Positions 18,338 to 27,186 of a stretch of 64,000 bases of DNA are shown here, one piece after another. A program made the position numbers and the translations under genes. Position 1 is the stretch's first letter. Each line of letters begins with the position of its first letter. The stretch is from contig NZ_CP028843.1 of assembly GCF_003058325.1 (NCBI RefSeq), forward strand, positions 3,655,501 to 3,719,500, written 5' to 3'. The DNA is from Methylobacterium currus. GTDB taxonomy: Bacteria; Pseudomonadota; Alphaproteobacteria; Rhizobiales; Beijerinckiaceae. The notes beneath the pieces are model-generated. The model was not told where the DNA came from and did no database searches. It worked only from the letters and a program-made list of their open reading frames with translations.

Positions 18338-20329
18338 TCAGGGGTGGACGCGGCCTTCGAGCGCCTCGATCTCGGCGACGAGCCGGGCGCGATGGATCCG
18401 GGTCGGCACGTCCTCGTGGCCCGGGAAGGCACCCGGCAGGTCGGCCAGGACGCGGGCGTGGATCGCGCGGCGCGTCGCGGTCCGGCGAGCGGCGGGGAGG
18501 CGGAACAGGGCCGCGTTCAGACGGTCGAGCAGGTCCGCCGTGAAGACCTGCTCGTAGACCGCGCGCTCGCGCCCGTGGTCGTGGGCCGGGCCGCGGGGCG
18601 GCTGGTCGGCGCGCAGCCGCGCCGTCTCGGCAGCGTTCACCGCCCCGTCCGCCAGCACCACGCCGTAGACCGCCCGGGCGGCCTCGGCCGAGACGAGGCC
18701 GCGCCGGACGTCGGCCAGCACCAGGCCCGGGTCGCGCTCGGCCGGATCGCCGTAACCGCCGGCCCCGGCGGTGCGCAGCGAGACGACGTCGCCGCGGGCC
18801 ACCGGAAGCAGGTCGATCTTGCCGAAGCGCCGCTCCCCCGGCGTGCCGGGGTTGAGCACGAACTCCGTCGGGGCACCGGGATGGCCGCCGCGCATCCCCC
18901 AGGGCCGGAAGCGCAGGCGCTCCAGGCCGCGGGCCAGCACCTGCGAGCCCTCGCCGAGGACCCGGAAGGTGAGGTCGAGGCCGCATCCGCCGCGCCAGCG
19001 CCCGGCCCCGCCGGAATCCGGCCGAAGCGCGTAGCGCAGGACCTCGATGCCGACCTCCGCCTCGACGGTCTCGACCGGATTGTTGGCGAGGTTCGAGATG
19101 CCGCTGTCGCGCCCGTCGACACCGTCCGCCCCGTAGCGGGCGCCGGTGCCGCCGATCATCGGTTCGACCACCTGGACGTTCGGCGCGCCGTCCTCCGTCG
19201 CCTCGGCGACGACGAGGGGCACGACGAGGCCGCTGCTCGCCGCGGGCATCGCCTCCGGCAGGGCGAGGCCGAGCGCCCCGTTGAGGAGGTCGTTGACGCG
19301 GATCGCCGCCGCGTGGCGCACGCCCACCGCCGCCGGGTGCTCGGGGTTCACGAGCGAGCCCTTGGGCGCGACGATCGCGACATGGCGCAGGAGCCCTCGG
19401 TTGAGGGGCGCCGTGGGATCGAGGGTGTTGACGAGAGCGAGAACCCGCAGGGTCAGCCAGGCATGCGGCTGGCCGTGGCTCGGCACGTTCATCGCCGCCG
19501 CGACCTGCGGGTCGGTCCCGGTGAAGTCCAGGGTCACGGTGCCGTCGCGCACCGTGAGCGCCAGGGCGAGGCGCACGGGCAGGGAGGAGACCGCATCGTC
19601 GTCGAGGAAGTCGCTGAAGCGATAGACGCCGTCCGGGACCCGCCGCAGCACCCGCCGGGCTTTCCCGGCCGCGTAGTCGAGGAGGTCCTCCTGGCCCGCC
19701 AGGAAGGCCTCGACGCCGTGCTGGGCGATCAGGCCCTCGACCCGGCGCCGCCCGGTGGCGAGCGCCGCCAGCATGGCGCGGATGTCGCCCATGTTGGCGT
19801 CCGGCGTGCGGGAATTGGCACGAAACAGCAGCTCGACGTCGGCGTTCATCCGGCCTGCCCGCACCAGCTTCACCGGCGGGATCTGGAGCCCCTCCTGGAA
19901 GATCTCATGGTTGACCGGCGAGATGCTGCTCGGCACCCGGCCGCCGACGTCGGAGCAGTGCACGAAGGCCCAGCCGTAGGCGACGACCCGGCCATCGTGG
20001 AAGTAGGGCTCGATCAGGTGCAGGTCGGGCAGGTGCGTCGCCAGGCCGACCGAGCGGTAGGGGTCGTTGGTCAGGATGACGTCGCCGGGCTCCAGCTCGC
20101 CGGCTGCCGCGATGGCGGCCCTGCAGTCGAGGGCGACGAAGCCCGAGACGCCGATCGAGCGCGGATAGGCGAAGAAGGTGCCGTCCAGGCCCGCGAGCGC
20201 GCAGGCGAAGTCGGCGGTCTCCTTGACGTAGAGCGTGCGGCCGGTGCGCTGGAGCGTGAAGCACATCTCCTCGGCGGCCGCCGCGACCTTGTTTCCGAGG
20301 ATCTCGAGGGTGACGGGATCGAGTCTCAT
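18338..20329 (-). CDS. hyuB: Hydantoinase/oxoprolinase subunit B
   Basis: A 663-residue HyuB-family protein, slightly longer than the usual 550-600 residues. The start DPVTLEILGNKVAAAAEEM and the conserved GDVILTNDPYRSVGLATHLPD and FHDGRVVAYGW segments are typical, as are the later MIGGTGAR and GGxG-rich stretches. With HyuA it makes an ATP-dependent hydrolase of 5-oxoproline, N-methylhydantoin or acetophenone-like substrates. Its ATG overlaps the hyuA stop (ATGA). The extra length is a C-terminal extension of about 90 residues. Confidence 0.93.
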   Translation of the reverse strand: MRLDPVTLEILGNKVAAAAEEMCFTLQRTGRTLYVKETADFACALAGLDGTFFAYPRSIGVSGFVALDCRAAIAAAGELEPGDVILTNDPYRSVGLATHLPDLHLIEPYFHDGRVVAYGWAFVHCSDVGGRVPSSISPVNHEIFQEGLQIPPVKLVRAGRMNADVELLFRANSRTPDANMGDIRAMLAALATGRRRVEGLIAQHGVEAFLAGQEDLLDYAAGKARRVLRRVPDGVYRFSDFLDDDAVSSLPVRLALALTVRDGTVTLDFTGTDPQVAAAMNVPSHGQPHAWLTLRVLALVNTLDPTAPLNRGLLRHVAIVAPKGSLVNPEHPAAVGVRHAAAIRVNDLLNGALGLALPEAMPAASSGLVVPLVVAEATEDGAPNVQVVEPMIGGTGARYGADGVDGRDSGISNLANNPVETVEAEVGIEVLRYALRPDSGGAGRWRGGCGLDLTFRVLGEGSQVLARGLERLRFRPWGMRGGHPGAPTEFVLNPGTPGERRFGKIDLLPVARGDVVSLRTAGAGGYGDPAERDPGLVLADVRRGLVSAEAARAVYGVVLADGAVNAAETARLRADQPPRGPAHDHGRERAVYEQVFTADLLDRLNAALFRLPAARRTATRRAIHARVLADLPGAFPGHEDVPTRIHRARLVAEIEALEGRVHP

Positions 20330-22419
20330 GCCTGCGCGCTCCGCGTCAGGTGCAGGTTGCCGGCCCGGTCGAGGTGGGCGCCCCAGCCGGGAAGCACGAT
20401 CACGGTGGTGTCCTCCTGCTCGACGACTGCCGGCCCCGCGAAGGCGTGCCCGGCTGCCAGCGTCGCACGGTCGAACACGGCCGCCTCCCGCCAGCGTCCG
20501 GCGAGGTAGACCGGCCTGGTTCCCCGCGGGACCGGGTCGCCCTGGGCCTCGGGCAGGTGCGGGAGCGGCAAGGCCGGCGTGCGGCCGATCACGGCGAGGC
20601 GCAAGGTCGTCACCTGGATCGGGGCCGAGGCGTCGCGAAACCCGTAGACCCGCTCGTGCTCAAGGTGGAAAGCCTCGGCGAAGGCCGTCTCTGGCGCATC
20701 GTCGGGAAGGTGGTCGAGGCCGACGCGCAGCTCGTAGGCCTGGCCGGCATAGCGCATGTCCGCCGCCCGCTGCAGCCTCACGTCGCCGGCGAACCGCCCT
20801 TCTTCCGCGAGCCAGGCCCGACCCTCGCCGGCGAGGGCCGCGAAGGTCGCGGCGAGGCGGCGCGCGCTGCCGGCCTCGAGGGGCGTGCGCAGGCTGCGCA
20901 CGAAGTCGCGACGCAGGTCGGCGCTCACCGCGCCGAGCGCGCAGAACGTCCCGGCCGCGGGCGGCACCACCACGCGGGCGATACCGGCCTCCTGCGCCAG
21001 GAGGTTGGCATGAGTCGGGCCGGCGCCGCCGAACGGCACCAGGGTGAAGTCGGCCGGGTCGAGACCGCGCTGGGCGAGGGTCTTGAACAGCTCCGTCGCC
21101 ATCCCGGCGGTCGCGACCGCGAGCGCCCCGGCGGCGGCCGGGGCTGCTCCATCAAGCCCGATCCGCGCCGCGATGCCGGCGAGGGCCGCTTCGGCCGCTC
21201 CCCGGTCGAGGGTCATGCGGCCGCCGAGGAAACGAGAGGGATCGATGAGCCCGGTGGCGAGATAGGCATCGGTGACGGCCGGCTCCCGGCCGCCGCGGCC
21301 ATAGGCGACGGGACCCGGAGCGGCGCCGGCGCTGCGCGGCCCGACCTTCAGGACGCCGTGGTCGTCGATCCAGACGATCGAGCCGCCGCCCGCCCCGATG
21401 GCGCTCACCGCCACCACCGGCAGGACCAGCGGCAGGCCGCCGACCTCGGTGCGGGTCGCGAATTCCGGCTCGCCGTCCAGCGCGACCGCGATGTCGCTGC
21501 TGGTCCCGCCCATGTCGAAGGTGATGATTGCGGGCACTTCTGTCCCCGTCATCGCCGCACCGGCGAGGCGCGCCGCCGCCATCACGCCGGAAGCCGGGCC
21601 CGACAGGATCGTCTCGACCGGGCGGGCGACCGCCGAGTCGAGGCTCATCGAGCCGCCGTTCGAGGCGGTGACGAAGACCTGCGCGCCCGTGCCGATCTCG
21701 GCGAGACCGCTCGCCAGGCGGGCGAAGTAGCCCTGCATCAGCGGCTGGATGTAGGCGTTGAGGCAGGCGACGAGGGTGCGCTCGTATTCCCGGATCTCCG
21801 GCCAGATCCGCGCCGCGGAGGTCACGGCGACGCCCGGGCAGCGCGCCTGGAGCGCGTCGGCGATGGCGCCCTCCGCCTCGGGGGCAGCGTAGCCGTTCAT
21901 CGTCACCAGGGCGACGGCGTCGAGCCGGGCGGCCCGTATCGCCCCCGCCAGCGCATCGAGCGCATCCGCGTCGGGGGTGCGGGTCGCCTGGCCCTTTGGG
22001 TCGAACCGGGCCTCGATCTCGAACACCCGGTCGCGCGGGACCAGCGGCTCCTCCTTGCGGGCATGGAAGTCGAACGAGGACGGCATCCGGCTGCGGGCGA
22101 TCTCCAGGATGTCCCGGAACCCGGTCGTGACGACGAGCCCGATGCGGGCCCCGGCGCGCTGGATGATCGCGTTGAGGCCGATCGTGGTGCCGTGGAGGAG
22201 GAGCGACACGTCGCCCGGCGCGAGCCCCGCCTTCGCGGCGCAGGTCACCAATCCCCGCACCACCGCCCGGGCCGGGTCGTCGGGCGTGCTCGGCTCCTTG
22301 TAGTGGACGAGGCGCCCGTCCGCCGGATGCGAGAGCACGAAGTCGGTGAAGGTTCCCCCGACATCGATGCCCACCCGGGCCCCGGCGCCCGCTCCGTGCC
22401 GTGCCGTCGTGCCGCTCAC
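20326..22419 (-). CDS. hyuA: Hydantoinase/oxoprolinase subunit A (ATP-binding)
   Basis: A 697-residue HyuA-family protein. The N-terminal ASKHA-fold nucleotide site is seen as GIDVGGTFTDFVL (about residues 17-29), followed by HGTTIGLNAIIQR. A second nucleotide motif is FDMGGTSSDIAV, and the central GAGGGSI and C-terminal VPFGGAGPTHA are also present. GTG 22419 overlaps the ATPase stop as GTGA. It acts with HyuB in the cytoplasm; ABC genes on both sides indicate that the substrate is imported. Which cyclic amide is used is unknown. Confidence 0.93.
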   Translation of the reverse strand: MSGTTARHGAGAGARVGIDVGGTFTDFVLSHPADGRLVHYKEPSTPDDPARAVVRGLVTCAAKAGLAPGDVSLLLHGTTIGLNAIIQRAGARIGLVVTTGFRDILEIARSRMPSSFDFHARKEEPLVPRDRVFEIEARFDPKGQATRTPDADALDALAGAIRAARLDAVALVTMNGYAAPEAEGAIADALQARCPGVAVTSAARIWPEIREYERTLVACLNAYIQPLMQGYFARLASGLAEIGTGAQVFVTASNGGSMSLDSAVARPVETILSGPASGVMAAARLAGAAMTGTEVPAIITFDMGGTSSDIAVALDGEPEFATRTEVGGLPLVLPVVAVSAIGAGGGSIVWIDDHGVLKVGPRSAGAAPGPVAYGRGGREPAVTDAYLATGLIDPSRFLGGRMTLDRGAAEAALAGIAARIGLDGAAPAAAGALAVATAGMATELFKTLAQRGLDPADFTLVPFGGAGPTHANLLAQEAGIARVVVPPAAGTFCALGAVSADLRRDFVRSLRTPLEAGSARRLAATFAALAGEGRAWLAEEGRFAGDVRLQRAADMRYAGQAYELRVGLDHLPDDAPETAFAEAFHLEHERVYGFRDASAPIQVTTLRLAVIGRTPALPLPHLPEAQGDPVPRGTRPVYLAGRWREAAVFDRATLAAGHAFAGPAVVEQEDTTVIVLPGWGAHLDRAGNLHLTRSAQA

Positions 22420-23507
22420 GAATCGTCCTCCACGATCACCCCGTCCTCAGGTCCCCAGCCGGCCTGCACCACGTCCCCGACCCCATAGGCGAGCTGCCCG
22501 AGCGGACCGCCAGCCTGGCGGTAGGCGTAGAGCTCGCGGCCCAGTGCCGGCACGTCGAGCTGGTAGGCGGCGTAGACGCCCCGGAACGCCGACGAGACCA
22601 CCCGCGCCTCGAAGCGGTTCTCCAGCCCTTCGGCCTCGGGCCCGAGGGCGACGCGCTCGGGCCGGACGGAGAGGAGCGCGGGCGCCTTCCCGGTCGACGC
22701 GACGCCCGCCGGCCGGAACCGGCCCTCCGCCACCGTGCCCGCCAGGATGTTGGCGGTGCCCAGGAACTCGGCGACGAAGCGCGTCGCCGGCCGGTCGTAG
22801 ATCTCGGCGGCACGCCCGACCTGGAGCACGCGGCCGCGATTCATCACCGCGACGCGGTCGCTCATCGAGAGCGCTTCCTCCTGGTCGTGGGTCACCAGCA
22901 CCGTGGTGATGGCGAAGCGCCGCTGCAGCCGACGCAGCTCGAACTGCATGCTCTCGCGCAGGTTCTTGTCGAGGGCGCCGAGGGGTTCGTCGAGGAGCAG
23001 CACCCGTGGGTTCGGGGCGAGCGAGCGGGCGAGCGCCACGCGCTGCTGCTGGCCGCCGGAGAGCTGCGACGGGTGCTTGTCGGCATGGGCCCCGAGCTGC
23101 ACGAGGTCGAGCATGCGCGCGACCGCCTCGTCCCGGGAGGCGCGACCGAGGCCGGCCATGCGCAGGCCGAAGGCGACGTTCTCCGCGACGGTCTTGTGCG
23201 GGAAGAGGCTATAATTCTGGAACACCATGCCGAGCCCGCGCCGGTGTGGCGGCAGCCCGGTGATGTCGCGGCCGGCCACGGTGATCCGGCCCCGGTCCGG
23301 CCGCTCGAAACCGGCGATCATCCGGAGCGTCGTGGTCTTGCCGCAGCCCGATGGCCCGAGCAGCGCCACCAGGCTGCCGGCCTCGACCGCGAGTTCGAGA
23401 TGCGCGACCGCCTGAGCCGTACCGTAGCGCTTCTCCAGGCCCTCGAGCCGGAGATCGGCCGCCTCCGTCGAGGCCTCAGGCGCCACAAGGCCGGGGCGCG
23501 GCGTCAT
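22416..23507 (-). CDS. ABC transporter ATP-binding protein (hyu operon)
   Basis: A 363-residue PotA-type ATPase: Walker A GPSGCGKTTT, Q-loop MVFQNYSLFPHK, signature LSGGQQQRVALARSL, Walker B VLLLDEPLGALD and H-loop VTHDQEEAL. A TOBE domain occupies the last 120 residues. ATG 23507 lies 72 bp downstream of a perfect LacI-type operator. A 19-codon frame ends in an ATGA overlap with this start. Confidence 0.94.
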   Translation of the reverse strand: MTPRPGLVAPEASTEAADLRLEGLEKRYGTAQAVAHLELAVEAGSLVALLGPSGCGKTTTLRMIAGFERPDRGRITVAGRDITGLPPHRRGLGMVFQNYSLFPHKTVAENVAFGLRMAGLGRASRDEAVARMLDLVQLGAHADKHPSQLSGGQQQRVALARSLAPNPRVLLLDEPLGALDKNLRESMQFELRRLQRRFAITTVLVTHDQEEALSMSDRVAVMNRGRVLQVGRAAEIYDRPATRFVAEFLGTANILAGTVAEGRFRPAGVASTGKAPALLSVRPERVALGPEAEGLENRFEARVVSSAFRGVYAAYQLDVPALGRELYAYRQAGGPLGQLAYGVGDVVQAGWGPEDGVIVEDDS

Positions 23508-23563
23508 CCGACGGTCCGGCCGGTCCTGGACCGGGAGAGCATGGCCTTGAGAGAGGATTCCAT
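23504..23563 (-). CDS. Possible 19-residue leader ORF before the ABC ATPase
   Basis: An ATG at 23563 opens 19 codons rich in Ser and Arg; its TGA overlaps the ATPase ATG (ATGA). It lies between the LacI operator and the ATPase. It could be a short coupled leader or chance; there is no strong ribosome site in front of it. Confidence 0.25.
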   Translation of the reverse strand: MESSLKAMLSRSRTGRTVG

Positions 23564-23578
23564 CGTGCGTCCGCGCTG

Positions 23579-23594
23579 ATTGTAGCGCTACAAT
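23579..23594. promoter_or_regulatory. Perfect 16-bp LacI/GalR-type operator
   Basis: ATTGTAGCGCTACAAT is a perfect palindrome with the central CG typical of LacI/GalR operators. It lies between lacI and the ABC-hyu genes, 72 bp upstream of the ATPase start, on otherwise GC-rich DNA. Repression by the LacI-family protein encoded next door is the natural reading. Confidence 0.8.
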
Positions 23595-23655
23595 TTACCT
23601 GTCGCGGGCTGAGCACAAGCCCGTTCTCGCGCCGTGGGCGGGTGATCCGGCGTCG

Positions 23656-24663
23656 TCAGAGGCTGCCGCGGCGGACCAGCTGGTAGCCGATGTCCCTGAT
23701 CGGATCGGGCACCGCCCGCTGCTCCCCGCGGGCGACCAGCAGGTCGGCGGCGGTGGCGCCGATGATGCGCGCGCGGGTCTGCACGGTCGTCAGGCCCGGC
23801 GGCACCTCGGCGGCGATCTCGTAGTCGCCGTAGCCGACCACGGCGAAGCGGCCCGGCACCGGCCATCCCTTGCGCTGGCACTCGAACAGGGCGCCGACCG
23901 CGAAGATGTCGGTGACGCAGACGAGGGCCTGCAGCCGCGGCTCGATCCCGAGGAGATGGTCGAGGGCGTGACGCCCGCCCGAGAAGCCGAGCGTCTCGGG
24001 GCCGAAGAACAGGAGGTCGTTGCGCAACCCCGCCTCGGCGAGGGCGTCCTGGAACCCGCGCTGCCGCTCGCGGAAGCGCATGTCGCGCGGCGCGTAGCCG
24101 GCGAAGCCGACATGCTGGTAGCCCTGCTCGATCACCAGCGCCATCAGCGCACGCGACGCCGCGTAGTTCGAGAAGCCCACTGCCATGTCGATGAACGGGC
24201 CGTCGACGCTGAACGTCTCGACCACCGGCAGCCGGGCCGCCCGCAGCATGGTGCGCAAGCCCGGCGGATGCTCGGTTCCGGTGAGGACGAGGCCGCCGAC
24301 GCGCCGGCCGAGGAAGATGCGGCCCGCGCCGACCTGCCGCTCGGCGGTGTCGGCGTTGGCGAGCAGCAGCTCGTGGCCGAGAACCTCCAGCCGCTCTTGC
24401 AGGCCCTGCACCATGCCGGCGAAGTTCGAGTTGCGTAAGGAAGGGACGATGGCGCCGACGAAGCGGCTGCGGCCGGAGGCGAGGTTGCCGGCGACGCGGT
24501 TGGGCACGTAGCCGAGGGCGTCCGCCGCCGCGTAGATCCGCTCGCGCGTCTCGGCCCGCACCTTGGCCGGCTGCTGGAAGGCGTTCGACACCGTCATCAG
24601 CGAGACGCCGGCCGCGCGCGCGATGTCCTCCATCCGGACCGACGAACCGTCCCGCTCAGGCAT
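23656..24663 (-). CDS. LacI-family transcriptional regulator
   Basis: A 335-residue regulator. The LacI helix-turn-helix and hinge are clear (MEDIARAAGVSLMTVSNAF at about residues 11-29, then ALGYVPNRVAGNLASG). The periplasmic-binding-protein-like sensor domain follows (VGAIVPSLRNSNFAGMVQG and later VVGYGDYEIA). ATG 24663 was chosen because it leaves a normal short N-terminus before the DNA-binding helix. It precedes the ABC-hyu operon in the same direction and probably binds the 23579-23594 palindrome. Confidence 0.9.
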   Translation of the reverse strand: MPERDGSSVRMEDIARAAGVSLMTVSNAFQQPAKVRAETRERIYAAADALGYVPNRVAGNLASGRSRFVGAIVPSLRNSNFAGMVQGLQERLEVLGHELLLANADTAERQVGAGRIFLGRRVGGLVLTGTEHPPGLRTMLRAARLPVVETFSVDGPFIDMAVGFSNYAASRALMALVIEQGYQHVGFAGYAPRDMRFRERQRGFQDALAEAGLRNDLLFFGPETLGFSGGRHALDHLLGIEPRLQALVCVTDIFAVGALFECQRKGWPVPGRFAVVGYGDYEIAAEVPPGLTTVQTRARIIGATAADLLVARGEQRAVPDPIRDIGYQLVRRGSL

Positions 24664-24887
24664 GCACGGCTCGTCGACCATGGGCCGGAACGGGGCGAGC
24701 GGTCCTGCGCCTCCGGCCCTGCATCGTCGGATGGTCATCCCTCATCGTCGCGCTCGATCCCCGGTGCCGATGTTCGCCGCTCGGTGCGGCCCCTGTCTGG
24801 CGGCAGGATAAGCTGCGGATCAAGCGAATGCAGACCCGGTCCAGGGCAGATCCTATTAGAACCATGCGGACCTCCGCCGGGAGCGCG

Positions 24888-25628
24888 TCACCCGTGCGGC
24901 CTGCGACTCCGTCGAGCCGGGACCACGGGCCGGCCGGCGGACGGGTCTGCTTGCCGTATCAGGGCCTCGACGATGGCCTCGGGCACGTCCGCCTCGTCGA
25001 TGACGGGCGGGCTCCGCGCCTGGATGTCGTCCGCGTAGAGCGCAGCGGCCAGCGAATGACGCACGGGCAGGCGGGCGCCGCGAGCGGTGGCTTGCGTGCA
25101 GAACGCGACCAGATCCTCGCGGGGCTCGACGACGATGCCGAACCCGGCGTGGAACGGCCCGGCCTCGAACAACCGCATGCCGATCACGAGGCCTTCGCGT
25201 GCCGAGGCTTCGAGGCCCTCGTCGAGGAGCCAGAGACGACGTCCGGCATCGAGCAGATCCTCCAGCCAGAGACCGGCCTGTGCGTGCCACTCCGCCACCC
25301 GGACGATCGACACGAACGCCCCGCCCATCCGGCGGGCGACGTCCTGCTCCGGTGGGTCGAGAGTGGCAAGGCGGTCGTGCAGGAAGCCGTCGAAGACCCG
25401 CCGGCCGCGCTGGTTGGGCTCGAACAGCGCAACGTCGCAGAGCATGTCGAAGACCGTGTCGTCCGCGAGCTGTGCGTCGTCCACGAGGCCGAGATGCTTG
25501 GCGGCCCGGTCGAGGTCGGCCTTCTTGCAGGCGTGGACCGCCTGCGCGAGGATGGCCCGGATCGCGCGCCGGATCGGCCGATACTGGGTCAGGATCATGT
25601 CCCGCGTCATCGCAGCCTCGCCGGTCAT
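24888..25628 (-). CDS. Hypothetical protein, 246 residues
   Basis: I do not recognise a domain. It is a soluble, mostly helical protein with a basic N-terminus (YRPIRRAIRAILAQA) and a basic tail ending RRSRRPHG. MTGEA at 25628 is the longest start; a second Met six residues on (MTRDM) is equally possible. It is divergent from the short gene at 25661, with 32 bp between starts. Codon use is like its neighbours. Confidence 0.6.
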   Translation of the reverse strand: MTGEAAMTRDMILTQYRPIRRAIRAILAQAVHACKKADLDRAAKHLGLVDDAQLADDTVFDMLCDVALFEPNQRGRRVFDGFLHDRLATLDPPEQDVARRMGGAFVSIVRVAEWHAQAGLWLEDLLDAGRRLWLLDEGLEASAREGLVIGMRLFEAGPFHAGFGIVVEPREDLVAFCTQATARGARLPVRHSLAAALYADDIQARSPPVIDEADVPEAIVEALIRQADPSAGRPVVPARRSRRPHG

Positions 25629-25660
25629 GTTCGTCCTCCATCCACCGGGAGATAGGTCGC

Positions 25661-25993
25661 ATGAGCAGCATTCGGGAGCGGCTCCAGGGCCGCTGGCGCA
25701 TCACCGAGACCGGCACGTGGGACAGCGACGACCTCGACCTCGTCGAGCCGGCCTTCATCGCCTTCGAGCCGAACGGAGCAGGTGAGTTCCGCTTCGTGGC
25801 GGTCGTGGCGGGTCTCGACTGCGCCTACAGCCAGACCGATGTCGGATTCCGGTTCCAGGGCTCGGACGAGGGCGACGAGGTGTTCGGCGAGGGCTGGGCC
25901 GAGGCCGACGGCGCCGATACGATCCACGGCGAGATCGCGTTCTGGAACGGTGACGAGACGACCTTCAAGGCCCGCCGCTGGCCGAGGTCGTGA
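25661..25993 (+). CDS. Hypothetical protein, 110 residues
   Basis: A small acidic protein starting MSSIRERLQGRWRITE and rich in Trp, Phe and acidic residues (TGTWDSDDLDLVEPAFIAFE). The pattern suggests a compact beta-rich fold. ATG 25661 has GGGAGA upstream. It is divergent from the 24888-25628 gene and its end overlaps the DUF429-like pseudogene on the other strand by 29 bp. Function unknown. Confidence 0.65.
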   Translation: MSSIRERLQGRWRITETGTWDSDDLDLVEPAFIAFEPNGAGEFRFVAVVAGLDCAYSQTDVGFRFQGSDEGDEVFGEGWAEADGADTIHGEIAFWNGDETTFKARRWPRS

Positions 25994-26564
25994 CGCGGCG
26001 CTCGGGGTCGGCCGGAACGGCACAAGCCTTGGCAGCGGCCTTCTTGGCAGCGGCCTCCTTGGCAACGGCCTTCTTGGCAACGGCCTCCAGCCGCGCCCGC
26101 ACCGTCCGGCTTGCCGGCGCCCCCTGTCGCCCGAGGCGCGATCGCCGATCATGACCGAGGCGTCCCGCGGCCGGACGTGCCAGTGCAGCCCGATCAGGGC
26201 GCAGAGCACCGCGTCGAGCCGGTCCTGGTCGGCCTTGCGCGGGGCTCGATCCCCGCCAGGGCCTCCGTCCACTCCGCGAGCCCGCGACCTCGGCCTCCAC
26301 GGCCTGCTGCCGCACCGTGGCGATCACCGCCTGCCAGCCTGTAGGGGTGAGGGACGTGGGGTGGGCCGGATTGTCGCGCGGCCCGCCGAGGCGGCCGTCG
26401 ACGGCGGGATCGAGGGACGGCATCGCCAGGGCGGGGAAGACCTCCATCAGGTAGTGGCCGCCGGTGGCCTCCCGCGAGGCTTCCGGATCCTCCGTCGCGC
26501 CGAGCCGTTCCTTGAAGCGCCAGAGCGGGGCCGCAAACTGCGCCAGGAACCCGCGCCGCTTCAC
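25965..26564 (-). pseudogene. DUF429-like (predicted nuclease) gene with frame disruptions
   Basis: The N-terminal half, in frame from 26564, holds a segment like HYLMEVFPALAMPSLDPAV and TGWQAVIATVRQQAVE, as seen in DUF429 proteins with an RNase H-like fold. The conserved follow-on DQDRLDAVLCALIGLHWH and DASVMIGDRA lies in another frame, and the Ala/Lys-rich tail returns to the first frame. Two compensating frameshifts (near 26290 and 26130) would be needed for a normal protein. The tail has four 15-bp repeats. Identification is moderate. Confidence 0.5.
26029..26088. repeat. Four 15-bp tandem repeats in an Ala/Lys tail
   Basis: Units 26029-26043, 26044-26058, 26059-26073 and 26074-26088 read TTGGCARCGGCCTYC. 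On the minus strand they encode repeated AAK(K/E)A pentapeptides, a flexible lysine-rich tail. Confidence 0.85.
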
Positions 26565-26745
26565 GCCGGATGCGCCGCCTTCACGTCAACCGCGTCACCC
26601 ATTCTCCCGCGGTACCCAGGTCGGCAGATCCGGCAGCTCACCCCTGGCAACGGGCCGAGATGGGCATCAGCGTGGATCGCATGGAACCTCCCCTTCAAAC
26701 CGGCCATTGTTTTGTGCGGTGCAACATGGCCGCCGAGGAACGATC

Positions 26746-26976
26746 ATGCTTGGACCCGCCGACATCGAAGACATGATGCTCGAATTCGCAACGGCACAGG
26801 CTGCGGCCAACAAGCTAGATCCGCCAGAGGCTTCGCACTGGCCGCCGACGAGTTGGTCATGGGGCGGCGGTCCGAACAGGCCTTGCCCGCACGAGTCTGC
26901 TCCCGGACGCTGCCCAGGAGCCCCGGCATCGGATCGTAGCCTCGATGCGGTCCAATCGAGTTGTGTAAAGCGTTGA
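26746..26976 (+). CDS. Small hypothetical protein, doubtful
   Basis: A 76-residue frame starting MLGPADIEDMMLEFATAQA after a GAGGAA ribosome site. The first 25 residues look protein-like; the rest is Pro/Trp/Cys-rich and may be out of frame. A neighbouring frame over the same bases reads ARGFALAADELVMG, so a frameshift after about codon 27 is possible. Confidence 0.3.
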   Translation: MLGPADIEDMMLEFATAQAAANKLDPPEASHWPPTSWSWGGGPNRPCPHESAPGRCPGAPASDRSLDAVQSSCVKR

Positions 26977-27186
26977 GTTGTCTGCAACTCAATCGCCACA
27001 TGTAGTAAAATATAACATAGCACATTTTACAAATAAATGTTCTTTGTCTCCTTGCAAAATAGGAAATTGCTGCGATATGTATGTAATGCAGCAAAAAACC
27101 AAGCTGGTTTGTCGATAAAATTCGGCGTGCTTATCGGATATAGTAAGCACTTTAGTGCATGAACGAAATAGTGTTAGGAAATTCCC

